From CAZJAH01 sp964544155 (lineage in GTDB: Bacteria; Bacteroidota; Ignavibacteria; Kapaibacteriales; UBA2268), in NCBI GenBank assembly GCA_964544155.1, contig CAZJAH010000003.1:62001-126000 (forward strand): a stretch of DNA of 64,000 nucleotides. The letters are read 5' to 3'. A program made the position numbers and the translations under genes. The notes below the pieces were generated by a model. It was not told where the DNA came from, made no database searches, and was given only the letters and a program-made list of their open reading frames with translations. Positions 45,419 through 55,305 of this stretch are shown here, piece after piece; position 1 is the first letter of the stretch; every line of letters starts with the position of its first letter.

Positions 45419-46399
45419 TTAAGCCATAAGCGAGCATATAGCTGCTACGTTGATCATGTCGTCAACGCTGCAGCCGCGTGATAAATCGCAATAGGGCTTC
45501 TTTAGGCCCTGCACAATCGGCCCGATAGCTTCCGCTCCCGCGAGCCTCTGTACAAGTTTATATCCTATGTTGCCGGCGTTCAGGTCGGGGAAAACAAGAA
45601 CATTCGCTTTTCCTGCAACTTCCGATCCCGGGAATTTTCTTTCGCCGATAGCGGGTATAATAGCCGCGTCGAGTTGCATTTCACCGTCGGCGGGCAGTTC
45701 CGGCTCTTTTGTGTTAACTGCCCTTGTTGCTTCCTGTACTTTATGTACCAGTTCATGGTCGGCGCTGCCGTTTGTTGAGAATGACAGCATTGCCACGCGG
45801 GGTTCTTCGCCGGTGATCGCTTTGTAGTTCTTGGCTGAGCTGATTGCAATATCCGCGAGCTGATTCGCATCCGGATTTGGATTTACAGCGCAGTCGGCAA
45901 AGCAGAATTTTCTGTCCGGGAATTCCATTATGAAAAAGCTGCTAACAATAGATATACCGGCGCCAACGCCTACGGTATAAATAGCGGCACGCATTACGTC
46001 GCCAGTACTGGAAACATTTCCGCCAACACATACTTTAACTTTATCTGTATCAAGCATAAGGCCTGAGAAGTACAGAGGATTTTTGACGAGCTCGCGGGCT
46101 TCGTCGAGAGTCATGCCTTTGTGTTTTCTTTTATCCTGGAGCAGAACAGCAAAATCCTCGAAATATTCCGATTTTTCAGGGTCTGCTATTTCTACGTTAT
46201 CAAGCTTAACGCCGTGCTTTTCTGCCGCGGCTTTGATCTCAGCCTCAGAGCCAACGAGCACCGGCTGAGCAATTTTTTCATTAGCTAAAAATTCGGATGC
46301 TTTTAAAGTTCTTTCATCCGCCGCGTCCGGAAAAGCAACCTTCAGGTTGAGCTTAGCGGCATTATTTCTTGTTTCCTGCACAAATTGTGAAATTGCCAT
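45419..46399 (-). CDS. pta: Phosphate acetyltransferase
   Basis: Pta interconverts acetyl-CoA and acetyl phosphate. The 326-residue product has the single-domain Pta fold: KVAFPDAADERTLKASEFL, YFSGLMLDTDKVKVCVGG, VAMLSFSTNGSADHELV and the C-terminal NVLVFPDLNAGNIGYKLVQR with RGCSVDDMINVAAI. Length fits the short class without the N-terminal regulatory domain. GGAG lies 6 nt before ATG 46399. It is 33 bp downstream of ackA. The C-terminal half of MaeB in this window is a paralogous domain. Confidence 0.96.
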   Translation of the reverse strand: MAISQFVQETRNNAAKLNLKVAFPDAADERTLKASEFLANEKIAQPVLVGSEAEIKAAAEKHGVKLDNVEIADPEKSEYFEDFAVLLQDKRKHKGMTLDEARELVKNPLYFSGLMLDTDKVKVCVGGNVSSTGDVMRAAIYTVGVGAGISIVSSFFIMEFPDRKFCFADCAVNPNPDANQLADIAISSAKNYKAITGEEPRVAMLSFSTNGSADHELVHKVQEATRAVNTKEPELPADGEMQLDAAIIPAIGERKFPGSEVAGKANVLVFPDLNAGNIGYKLVQRLAGAEAIGPIVQGLKKPYCDLSRGCSVDDMINVAAICSLMA

Positions 46400-46432
46400 T
46401 ATATTCTCCTTATTAACCTATTAATATAAAAA

Positions 46433-47677
46433 TTATGCTATCGGCGCGTTGAGTACTACTCTGCAAGTATCTCTCGCAAGTACAAGCTCTTCATTTGTCG
46501 GTATAACGTAAATAGCAATTTTGCTTTCTTCTTTACTTATCTTCATTTCTTTACCGCCAACAGCTTTTTCATTGAGCTTATCATCCAGCTCAATGCCAAT
46601 GTTTTCGAGATTCTGGCAAACCAGCTTTCTTATGTATGCAGAGTTTTCGCCAATACCGGCGGAGAAACAAATGGCGTCGCAGCCGTTAAGCTCAGCGAGA
46701 TAGGCTCCGATATATTTTTTTACTCTGAAGGAGTACATATCAAGAGCAAGCTTTGCGCGCCTGTCCTCGTGCATTTCTACTTCGTCGATTAGGTCGCGCA
46801 TATCATTCGTAAGGCCTGATATACCAAGAACGCCTGAGCGTTTATTGAGCATACCCATAACTTCATCAATGGTAGCGCCTTCTTTGTGAACAAGGAAATC
46901 GATAACAGTCGGGTCAATATCGCCGCAGCGGGTACCCATCATGAGGCCTTCAAGAGGAGTAAATCCCATTGATGTGTCTATTGAACGCCCCTCTTTGATA
47001 GCACATGTCGAAGCACCGTTACCGAGATGTATGGAGATTATGTTCGTATCCTGTCTGCTCTTGTTTGCAATCCTTCTGTAACCGTGAGCGATATACCTGT
47101 GTGAAGTGCCATGGAATCCATATTTTCTGATCTTGAATCTTCTGTATATCTGATAGGGAATGCCATAGAGATAAGCTTCTTCCGGCATGGTGGAGTGGAA
47201 GGAAGTATCGAAAATGGCAACCTGCGGCACGCTCGGGCCGAAAACTTCCCTTGCCGCGTAGATACCTTTGAGGTTTGGTGGATTGTGAAGGGGCGCAAGG
47301 TCTATGTTTTCTTCCATTCCTTCAATCACTGAATTATCTATCCGCACGGATCTTTTGAACCTTTCGCCGCCATGAACTGTTCTATGGCCGATAGCGTGGA
47401 TGTCTTCAAGACTTTCTATTCCGGGAATATCCGCTTCCGGCGATGTGATCCATTTTAAAATGTAATTAAGAGCTACTTTGTGGTCTCTGAGAGGGGCAGC
47501 CTGCTTTAGAGCGGCTTTGCCTTCTACTTTAAGTGTTATTAGTGACTGGCTTCCTATCCTTTCAACCAAGCCTTTAGCCAGCATTTTGTCTGCGTTCTTG
47601 TCGATCATCTCCAGATCTGTTTCGATTATCTGGAATTTTAATGATGAACTTCCACAATTCAAAACGAGTATATTCAT
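46433..47677 (-). CDS. ackA: Acetate kinase
   Basis: AckA converts acetyl phosphate and ADP to acetate and ATP. The 414-residue product has ILVLNCGSSSLKFQ at the N-terminus (nucleotide/phosphate-binding), VAIFDTSFHSTMPEEAYLYG, and KYGFHGTSHRYI with the catalytic His. It also has IISIHLGNGASTCAI, GLMMGTRCGDIDP and CFSAGIGENSAYIRK. GGGAAAA precedes the ATG. With pta downstream it forms the acetate fermentation/assimilation pair. Confidence 0.97.
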   Translation of the reverse strand: MNILVLNCGSSSLKFQIIETDLEMIDKNADKMLAKGLVERIGSQSLITLKVEGKAALKQAAPLRDHKVALNYILKWITSPEADIPGIESLEDIHAIGHRTVHGGERFKRSVRIDNSVIEGMEENIDLAPLHNPPNLKGIYAAREVFGPSVPQVAIFDTSFHSTMPEEAYLYGIPYQIYRRFKIRKYGFHGTSHRYIAHGYRRIANKSRQDTNIISIHLGNGASTCAIKEGRSIDTSMGFTPLEGLMMGTRCGDIDPTVIDFLVHKEGATIDEVMGMLNKRSGVLGISGLTNDMRDLIDEVEMHEDRRAKLALDMYSFRVKKYIGAYLAELNGCDAICFSAGIGENSAYIRKLVCQNLENIGIELDDKLNEKAVGGKEMKISKEESKIAIYVIPTNEELVLARDTCRVVLNAPIA

Positions 47678-47867
47678 AAATTTTCCCGGTAATTATAATT
47701 AAAAGAACCTGTTAAATTCCATGATGAAAATAATTTTAGAATTAATTTCTTTATTCTCTTGAAATTCGAGAACTTACAAATATACTGAATCTTTACAGGA
47801 TTTCATAAATCAAAGGGATTAACTGGGAATTTTTGTAACCCTCGGTGTGGTAAAGAATTTGTGCCTG

Positions 47868-49037
47868 TTACTCGGTCTTAGTTGATTCAATAAGCCCGTC
47901 GCATAGCCAGTTCGCTATTGCCTGCCTGTTGTTTTTTTCGATAAATCTTACCTGGTCTTCGGGGTTCTGAATATTTCCGAGTTCAATATAAACACATACG
48001 GGTAAAGTATGCCTCAGCATGTACAGGTTTCGTTCTGTTACCGTGCCTTCATATCCCCTGCCGGGCTGAGCGGCATTATATTTTTGCTTAATTGTATTGT
48101 ATAAAATATGAGCCAGGCCTTTGCCTTCTTTGCTGCCCGGAGCGTAATAAAAAAATATGTCAATTCTCTTGTTGATATATCTTGAATCCACGTGATTGAC
48201 TATTACCTGCTGTGATAGCGCGGTATTGCTGTGCTTATGATAAAGGCCGTTGATTATTTCGGCACGCTTTCTAAGGCGTTCTTTCTGATAAATGGAGATT
48301 GTATCACCGCCGAAATAATACTCGTTATAGCCTATGTTCAGATATTTGTCATCACGTATGCCGTCATCCGGGTCCTGCACAATGATATAAACGGTAGCGC
48401 CGCGTTCCAGCAGCCTGCGTGCCAGCCGTAAAGATACATCATAAGCGTATTCTTCTTCATGGAGCTCATATCCGTTCTTGAATCCAACCGCGCCCGGGTC
48501 GGGACCGCCATGCCCGCTGACAATGTAGTAAACCCTATCCTTGAGCAGGTGATCTTTTTGTTTGAATTTCGCGTATTTCGGGCCGAATATCGGCCAGTTT
48601 AGCTCTTCGAGAACGGGTTCTTTTATTCCATCAAGCCCCTGAGCATAGTATACAGGCACCCAAAGTTCTTTATCCACGCGGTAATCACCCGGTTTTACCC
48701 CTTTTTTGTATAACAAAAGGTTCCAGTCCTGAATGCTTTTAGCAAGGTTGTAATCACTAATGCCAATAGTGGATCGTATGCTCGTGCCGTTATATTTGTA
48801 TAACCTGACAGGTATGTAATAATGATTGCTTAGAATAATCCCTCCGCTCCGTGTGAACCTGCCCGCGTTAAGTTCTTTAAATTTAGTGATATAAGACTGG
48901 CCGGGAGGAAGTTCATAGCGCTTTAAAATAGTATAAATGCCATCACCGGCTTTGGGACGGATAAGCAGATAATCCCCTTGCGAGAACAAATTAAGGCTGG
49001 AAGCCAGCAATATTATTATATAAATTATTTTTCTCAT
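47868..49037 (-). CDS. N-acetylmuramoyl-L-alanine amidase (amidase_3 family), secreted
   Basis: The product (389 residues from ATG 49037) has a signal peptide (IIYIIILLASSLNLFSQ). An N-terminal region of about 130 residues follows (GDGIYTILKRYELPPGQ), vaguely LysM-like. The zinc amidase domain begins YYIVSGHGGPDPGAVGF, where the His is the first ligand. Other ligand candidates are the Glu in LHEEEYAYDVSLRLARR and the His in VNHVDSR. The catalytic Glu is in CVYIELGNIQNPED. It would cleave the amide between MurNAc and the peptide stem during cell separation. An upstream in-frame ATG at 49046 is an alternative start. It is transcribed alone or ahead of ackA. Confidence 0.88.
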   Translation of the reverse strand: MRKIIYIIILLASSLNLFSQGDYLLIRPKAGDGIYTILKRYELPPGQSYITKFKELNAGRFTRSGGIILSNHYYIPVRLYKYNGTSIRSTIGISDYNLAKSIQDWNLLLYKKGVKPGDYRVDKELWVPVYYAQGLDGIKEPVLEELNWPIFGPKYAKFKQKDHLLKDRVYYIVSGHGGPDPGAVGFKNGYELHEEEYAYDVSLRLARRLLERGATVYIIVQDPDDGIRDDKYLNIGYNEYYFGGDTISIYQKERLRKRAEIINGLYHKHSNTALSQQVIVNHVDSRYINKRIDIFFYYAPGSKEGKGLAHILYNTIKQKYNAAQPGRGYEGTVTERNLYMLRHTLPVCVYIELGNIQNPEDQVRFIEKNNRQAIANWLCDGLIESTKTE

Positions 49038-49263
49038 ATACTGCATAACAAAAATAAGAATTGAAAGGCAAAGAATATAATAAAAAGCAGGGTGGGATAT
49101 AATTTTTACCTTAGATATATATTTTTATAAAATAAATGATTAGCTTGCATGTGTATTAGCTGGGTTTTGCAATCAATTTGAAATTAGTTAATATTGAGTT
49201 TTTTTCTTAGTTTAGCCTTAAATTTTTCTGAAAATAATTTCATTGTGTGAATTCTAAATTAAA

Positions 49264-51114
49264 ATGGATAGATCAGCAGAGATCAGGAAAAAGTTAAAAG
49301 GCAGCGTGCTGCTTTTCGACGGCGGCATGGGAACAGAGCTTTACAAAAGAGGCGTTTTCATTAATAAATGCTTCGAATCTCTTAATTTATCAAATCCCGG
49401 ACTGGTAAAGCAGGTACATGAGGACTATATAAAATCAGGTTCCGATGTGATTACAACAAATACTTTCGGCGCCAGCACATTTAAACTTAAAAAGCACCAG
49501 CTCGAAGATAAAATATATGAAGTAAACTATCAAGGTGCTTTAACAGCACGTAAAGCCGCGGGAGATGATACTTATGTCGCGGGTTCGGTAGGGCCGTTAG
49601 GCGTTCAGATGGAGCCCCTTGGGCCGCTGTCGCGCGGGGAAGTGAGGGAGCATTTTGCTCAATCGATACAGCCTTTGGTTGATGGAGGAGTGGATATGCT
49701 TATATTCGAAACTTTTATCTACCATGATGAGCTTGTGCAGGCAGTAAAAGCAGCGAGGGAGATAACGGATATACCCGTGATAGCTCAAATGACCATTGAC
49801 GAGGATACCACAGCACTTACCGGCGGCGCTACCCCGGAGATATTAGCCCGTCAGCTCGAAAAGACCGGAGCCGATGCTATTGGTGTAAACTGCACAGTTG
49901 GCCCCCAGATAATGCTGAAATGGCTCGAAGCTTCCCGAATGCACACTTCGCTTCCGGTTTCGCTTATGCCTAACGCAGGCCGGCCCAAAAATATTGAAGG
50001 AAGGAATATATACCTTACTTCGCCTGAATACATGGGCGAATACGCTAAACATTACATACATGCGGGCGCTAATATAATCGGCGGATGCTGCGGTACAGGC
50101 CCAGAGCATATCTCTAAGATGAGGACTTTCATAGATGCCCTTAGGCCTGAAATAAAAAAAAGAAAATTTGAGGTTGTGAAGATTGACATCAGCTCGGAAA
50201 GCCCTGTTGTACTTAAAGAGAAAAAATCGCGGCTTGCTCGGCGCCTTAGCGACGGCAGGTTTGTAACATTTGTGGAATTGCTTGCTCCTCATGGCGTGTC
50301 ACCAAATAAAGAAATTGAAAAAGCACGTGAAATGGCTTATTACGGAATAGATGTGATCAATATTCCCGACGGGCCGCGTGCCAGCGCCAGGATGTCCGCG
50401 ATGGCCCTGGCGCTGACATTCCAGAAAGAAGTAGGTATAGAGACCGTTCTGCACTATGTATGCCGAGACAGAAATGTAATTGGCATACAGTCAGACTTGC
50501 TTGGAGCATACGCTCTGGGATTAAAGAATATTCTCGCCATTACGGGCGATCCTCCCAAATTAGGAAATTATCCGGATGCGACGGCGGTTTTCGATGTTGA
50601 TTCGATTGGTTTGGTTAATATACTCAACAGGCTCAACCACGGGCTGGATATAGCAGGAAACCCGATAGGCGATCCGACGGGATTTTTCATAGGAGTAGGC
50701 GCTAATCCCGGAGCAGTGAATCTGGATGAAGAGATAAGAAGGCTCGACTGGAAAGTAGAAGCCGGTGCGGAATACATCGTTACTCAGCCTGTATTCGACC
50801 TAAAGGTATTTGAAAGTTTCCTAAAAAAAATTAAGCATATAGATATTCCGCTTATAGCAGGGCTCTGGCCGCTTGTGTCAGTCCGAAACGCGGAATTTAT
50901 GAATAATGAAATACCGGGGATGTATGTCCCGCAGGATATAATCGCGCGAATGGCTAAACACAACGGCTCGAAGGAAGCAGGCAGGGCGGAAGGCATTGCA
51001 ATAGCCGGTGAAATACTGTATGAAATGAAAGGAATGATTAGCGGAGTACAGATTTCAGCCCCATTTGGCAGGGTGCAAAGTGTTATTGATATACTTGATA
51101 ATATTAGTTTATAA
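49264..51114 (+). CDS. Bifunctional homocysteine S-methyltransferase / methylenetetrahydrofolate reductase
   Basis: This 616-residue fusion has an N-terminal homocysteine methyltransferase domain (residues 1-290). It starts LLFDGGMGTELYKRG, and the zinc ligands are Cys in GVNCTVGPQ and CysCys in IIGGCCGTGPEHI. The C-terminal domain (320-616) is an MTHFR: FVTFVELLAPHGVSPNKEIE, AITGDPPKLGNYPDA and VTQPVFDLKVFESFL. The same architecture is known from Bacillus YitJ. It makes methyl-THF, and it sits 21 bp before metH, which uses methyl-THF. The two are clearly one functional unit. No cobalamin or SAM riboswitch was recognised in the 217-bp upstream gap. Confidence 0.94.
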   Translation: MDRSAEIRKKLKGSVLLFDGGMGTELYKRGVFINKCFESLNLSNPGLVKQVHEDYIKSGSDVITTNTFGASTFKLKKHQLEDKIYEVNYQGALTARKAAGDDTYVAGSVGPLGVQMEPLGPLSRGEVREHFAQSIQPLVDGGVDMLIFETFIYHDELVQAVKAAREITDIPVIAQMTIDEDTTALTGGATPEILARQLEKTGADAIGVNCTVGPQIMLKWLEASRMHTSLPVSLMPNAGRPKNIEGRNIYLTSPEYMGEYAKHYIHAGANIIGGCCGTGPEHISKMRTFIDALRPEIKKRKFEVVKIDISSESPVVLKEKKSRLARRLSDGRFVTFVELLAPHGVSPNKEIEKAREMAYYGIDVINIPDGPRASARMSAMALALTFQKEVGIETVLHYVCRDRNVIGIQSDLLGAYALGLKNILAITGDPPKLGNYPDATAVFDVDSIGLVNILNRLNHGLDIAGNPIGDPTGFFIGVGANPGAVNLDEEIRRLDWKVEAGAEYIVTQPVFDLKVFESFLKKIKHIDIPLIAGLWPLVSVRNAEFMNNEIPGMYVPQDIIARMAKHNGSKEAGRAEGIAIAGEILYEMKGMISGVQISAPFGRVQSVIDILDNISL

Positions 51115-51135
51115 GAATTCAGAAAAAGGAAGAAA

Positions 51136-54100
51136 GTGTCAACCAGGTTAAATATCAATAAATTAAATGAATTACTTAAAAGCAGGATACTCGTTCTAGA
51201 CGGCGCCATGGGCACCATGATACAGCTCCATAAGCTTACTGAAGAAGACTATAGAGCTGAACGCTTCGCGGAGCATCCTTCTGAACTTAAAGGCAATAAC
51301 GACCTGCTGTCACTTACTCAGCCGGATATTATAAGAGAAATCCACAAGCTGTACCTTGATGCAGGTTCGGATATTATCGAAACCAATACGTTCAATGCCA
51401 ATGCCATATCGCAGGCTGATTACGGCATGGAAAACCTGGTATATGAAATTAACAGGAAATCGGCTGCTCTTGCTAAAGAAGCCGCCCGGCAATTCAGCAC
51501 AGCCGCGAAGCCGCGTTTTGTTGCCGGAGCTATTGGGCCCACAAATCAGACCCTCTCAATGTCACCGGATGTAAACGACCCCGGTTATAGAAAAGTTAAC
51601 TTCGATCAATTGGCAAATGCTTATTATGAGCAAATCCGCGGACTTGTGGACGGCGGCTCTGATATCCTTCTAATTGAAACAATATTCGATACTTTAAATG
51701 CCAAGGCGGCAATTTATTCAGTTTACAGGTATTTTGAAGATAGCAAAGTAGAACTTCCGGTAATGTTATCCGGAACCATTGTTGACCAGAGCGGCAGAAC
51801 GCTATCAGGGCAGACAACGGAAGCCTTTTTAATATCCCTGATGCATACACCGAACTTGATCAGCATTGGCCTTAACTGCGCGCTCGGCTCAAAGCAGATG
51901 CGTCCCTTCATAGAGGAGCTTTCCAGGAAGGCGCCCCGATTTACCAGCTTGTATCCGAATGCCGGCCTGCCTAATGAATTCGGGGGCTATGACGAAAGCC
52001 CTTCTTATATGGCGGCTGTAGCCGGCGAATACGCCAATGACGGTTTTGTTAATATAATCGGCGGATGTTGCGGGACAACTCCGGAGCATATAAAAGCCAT
52101 GGCTGAAGCAATCAGTGATATTCCCCCAAGAGTGCCTCCCCCTAAGAGAGAATACCTCATGCTCAGCGGCCTTGAAGCAAGAGTGCTTACCCCGGAATCC
52201 AACTTCATGAATATCGGCGAAAGGACAAATGTGGCGGGTTCCCGGAAGTTCAAACGGCTTATAATGGAAGATAAATATGAAGAAGCCCTGGATGTTGCCC
52301 GCGGGCAGGTGGAAAACGGCGCCCAGGTAATAGATGTGAATATGGATGACGCCATGCTGGAATCAGCTGAAGCTATGGATAAATTCCTTAAACTGATAGC
52401 TTCCGATCCCGATATATCCAAAGTGCCGTTGATGATCGATTCCTCCAAATGGGAAGTCATTGAAGCAGGCCTGAAATGCGTGCAGGGCAAGTGCATTGTT
52501 AATTCAATTTCTCTGAAAGAAGGCGAAGAGGAATTTAAAAAATACGCTGCCATAAGCAAAAGGTACGGGGCCGCTGTTATCGTGATGGCATTTGATGAGG
52601 AAGGCCAGGCAGTCAGTACCGAAAGAAAAAACGCCATAGCTCAGAGAGCATACAAAATTTTGACCGAAGAACAGGGATATGACCCGCACGACATTATTTT
52701 CGATCCGAATATTCTTACAGTCGCTACAGGTATTGAAGAACATAATCCCTACGCTGTAAATTACATCGAATCGGCCCGATGGATTAAGAATAACCTTCCG
52801 GGAGCGCTGGTAAGCGGGGGAGTAAGCAATATTTCATTCTCATTCCGGGGTAATAATGTTGTACGTGAAGCCATGCATTCGGCATTTCTGTATCATGCCA
52901 TAAAGGCCGGGATGGATATGGGTATTGTCAATCCCGCGCAGCTCGAAGTTTACGAGGATATTCCCGGAGAGCTTCTGGATAGAGTAGAGGACGTTCTGCT
53001 CAACCGCCGGCCTGACGCTACTGAAAGGCTTACCACATACGCCGAATCAGTCAAACAGGTTGACGCCAAAGAGGAAAAGCCTGAAGAATGGCGCTCTCTG
53101 CCCGTTGAAAAAAGGCTGGAACACTCCCTGGTAAAAGGCATTAGCGATTATATTATTGAAGATACTGAAGAAGCCCGCCATAAGGCGGAATCACCGCTCG
53201 ATGTGATAGAAGGCCCTCTTATGGCAGGAATGAATGTGGTGGGAGACCTCTTCGGTTCCGGGAAAATGTTCCTGCCTCAGGTAGTGAAAAGCGCCAGGGT
53301 AATGAAAAAAGCAGTCGGCTATCTTTTCCCTTATATCGAAAAAGAAATGAAAGGAAGCCGGAAAGGCTCAGCCGGTAAAATCCTGCTAGCAACAGTCAAA
53401 GGCGATGTGCATGATATTGGCAAGAATATTGTCGGAGTAGTACTGGCATGTAATAATTTTGAAGTGATTGACCTGGGAGTAATGGTCTCTGCCGAAAAGA
53501 TCATGGAAGAAGCCGATATAAACAATGTAGATATCATAGGCTTAAGCGGGCTAATAACACCATCGCTGGATGAAATGGTACACGTAGCAGGCGAACTGGA
53601 GAGAGTCAAATCCAAAAGACCGCTTATGATAGGCGGCGCGACCACTTCGAGAGTTCATACCGCGGTAAAAATATCCCCTGCTTACTCACAGCCGGTAGTT
53701 CATGTGCTTGATGCCGGCAAAAGTGTATCGGTTGCCGGTAATTTGATAAAAGAATCAACCAGAGTAGAATTTATTAAAAATATAGAAAAAGATTATAAAG
53801 AGATACGATTTAACCATGAAAAGAAAATAGCATCAAAGAATCTGATATCATTCGAAGAGGCACGCGCGAATAAGTTCAAAGCTGATTTTGATAATATCAA
53901 AGAGCCCGAAGTTAAAGGCATCAGCGTTTTTGAAGATTATTCCATTAGCGAGATCAGGCAATATATCAACTGGTCGCAATTCTTTGTTACATGGGAGCTT
54001 AAGGGGCGCTATCCTCAGATATTCGAGCACCCGAAATATGGAGCCGAGGCCAAGAAGCTTTTCGATGAAGCAAATGAACTGCTTGATCATATTATCAGCA

Positions 54101-54810
54101 ATAAACTTATCAAAGCTAACGCTGTTGTCGGGATTTTCCCCGCCAACTCAGACGGCGAAGATATAGAAGTATACACGGATGAAAACCGCTCCGGCATCAG
54201 AGCAGTTTTTCATACTCTGAGGCAGCAGTCGAAATTCAGGGGCGGATCGCCGAATATATCTCTATCAGATTTTATAGCACCGCTTGAATCGGGTGTGACC
54301 GATTACCTGGGCGCTTTCGCATGCACGGCAGGATTGGGAGCATCCGAACTTGTAATGAAATATGAAGAAGACAATGATGACTACAAAGCTATTATGGTAA
54401 AAATCCTCGCGGACAGGCTGGCAGAAGCATTCGCTGAGTTCCTGCATGAAAAAGTAAGAAAAGAGCTTTGGGGATATTCCTATGATGAAAAATTATCATC
54501 CGAAGAACTTTTGAAGGAAAGCTATCAAGGAATAAGGCCGGCGATGGGCTATCCCTCGCTGCCCGACCATAGTGAAAATAAAATTCTGTTCAGCCTTCTG
54601 GACGTCAATAGAAAAGCAGGAATTGAGCTTTCGGAAAGCATGATGATGATACCGGCAGCGTCTGTAAGCGGATTGTATTTTGCTAATCCGCAAGCTAAGT
54701 ATTTTGCCGTGGGTAAAATACTCGAAGGCCAGCTGAAGGATTACAGCATAAGAAAGGGTATGAGTATTCAAGAAACAGAAAAGTGGCTTTCGCCTTATCT
54801 GGCGTATTAA
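51136..54810 (+). CDS. metH: Cobalamin-dependent methionine synthase
   Basis: MetH transfers the methyl group of methyl-THF to homocysteine through cobalamin. The 1224-residue protein has all four modules. The homocysteine domain has zinc Cys in GLNCALGSKQM and IIGGCCGTTPEHI. The pterin domain has FMNIGERTNVAGSRKFK near residue 355. The B12 domain has DVHDIGKN at about 757-764 as the DxHxxG base-off motif. The AdoMet activation domain contains RPAMGYPSLPDHSENK. The start codon is GTG 51136 with GGAAG upstream. Length and order are normal. Confidence 0.97.
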   Translation: MSTRLNINKLNELLKSRILVLDGAMGTMIQLHKLTEEDYRAERFAEHPSELKGNNDLLSLTQPDIIREIHKLYLDAGSDIIETNTFNANAISQADYGMENLVYEINRKSAALAKEAARQFSTAAKPRFVAGAIGPTNQTLSMSPDVNDPGYRKVNFDQLANAYYEQIRGLVDGGSDILLIETIFDTLNAKAAIYSVYRYFEDSKVELPVMLSGTIVDQSGRTLSGQTTEAFLISLMHTPNLISIGLNCALGSKQMRPFIEELSRKAPRFTSLYPNAGLPNEFGGYDESPSYMAAVAGEYANDGFVNIIGGCCGTTPEHIKAMAEAISDIPPRVPPPKREYLMLSGLEARVLTPESNFMNIGERTNVAGSRKFKRLIMEDKYEEALDVARGQVENGAQVIDVNMDDAMLESAEAMDKFLKLIASDPDISKVPLMIDSSKWEVIEAGLKCVQGKCIVNSISLKEGEEEFKKYAAISKRYGAAVIVMAFDEEGQAVSTERKNAIAQRAYKILTEEQGYDPHDIIFDPNILTVATGIEEHNPYAVNYIESARWIKNNLPGALVSGGVSNISFSFRGNNVVREAMHSAFLYHAIKAGMDMGIVNPAQLEVYEDIPGELLDRVEDVLLNRRPDATERLTTYAESVKQVDAKEEKPEEWRSLPVEKRLEHSLVKGISDYIIEDTEEARHKAESPLDVIEGPLMAGMNVVGDLFGSGKMFLPQVVKSARVMKKAVGYLFPYIEKEMKGSRKGSAGKILLATVKGDVHDIGKNIVGVVLACNNFEVIDLGVMVSAEKIMEEADINNVDIIGLSGLITPSLDEMVHVAGELERVKSKRPLMIGGATTSRVHTAVKISPAYSQPVVHVLDAGKSVSVAGNLIKESTRVEFIKNIEKDYKEIRFNHEKKIASKNLISFEEARANKFKADFDNIKEPEVKGISVFEDYSISEIRQYINWSQFFVTWELKGRYPQIFEHPKYGAEAKKLFDEANELLDHIISNKLIKANAVVGIFPANSDGEDIEVYTDENRSGIRAVFHTLRQQSKFRGGSPNISLSDFIAPLESGVTDYLGAFACTAGLGASELVMKYEEDNDDYKAIMVKILADRLAEAFAEFLHEKVRKELWGYSYDEKLSSEELLKESYQGIRPAMGYPSLPDHSENKILFSLLDVNRKAGIELSESMMMIPAASVSGLYFANPQAKYFAVGKILEGQLKDYSIRKGMSIQETEKWLSPYLAY

Positions 54811-54844
54811 TATGGATTTTGTTATAAAGGATGGTTTATAGAAT

Positions 54845-55276
54845 ATGTTCAAAATAATAGATAAATATAGATTAACTGAAAAGAAATATTTCAGGGTATT
54901 GCTTAGCGTGCTTGGCACGATAAGCGTCGGTATAGGCATTTTGGGGATATTTCTTCCCCTGCTGCCTACTACGGTTTTTCTGCTTTTCGCCGCTGCCTGT
55001 TACTTGCGCAGTTCCGAAAGGCTTTACAACAGGCTGATGTCCCATAAAATTCTGGGAACTTATATCAGGAATTACAGAGATCACAGAGCCATGCCGGTAA
55101 GCGCAAAGGTAGTGACCATAACATTTCTTTGGGTAACAATATTAATATCGGCATTTTTTGCAACAGAAATGATCTGGTTAAGAGTATTACTGTTTTTAAT
55201 CGCGGCAGGTGTTACTATTCACCTTGTCATGTTGAAGAGTGTTCCTAATGAGAAAACGCAATCAAATTGCTCGTGA
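54845..55276 (+). CDS. DUF454 (YbaN-like) inner membrane protein
   Basis: This 143-residue membrane protein has the DUF454 signature: GTISVGIGILGIFLPLLPTT, then VFLLFAAACYLRSSERLYN. NYRDHRAMP comes next, followed by two further helices near the C-terminus. Function in this family is unestablished. It lies 34 bp after metH and 29 bp before the cytochrome gene, on the same strand. Confidence 0.9.
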   Translation: MFKIIDKYRLTEKKYFRVLLSVLGTISVGIGILGIFLPLLPTTVFLLFAAACYLRSSERLYNRLMSHKILGTYIRNYRDHRAMPVSAKVVTITFLWVTILISAFFATEMIWLRVLLFLIAAGVTIHLVMLKSVPNEKTQSNCS

Positions 55277-55305
55277 TTATTGTTTTATCAATTTTAAGGT
55301 GATTC

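Noticed and set aside
49047..49263. Possible cobalamin or SAM riboswitch upstream of the methionine genes
   Set aside because: The 217-bp AT-rich gap shows no B12-box, no SAM-type core and no terminator or sequester hairpin.
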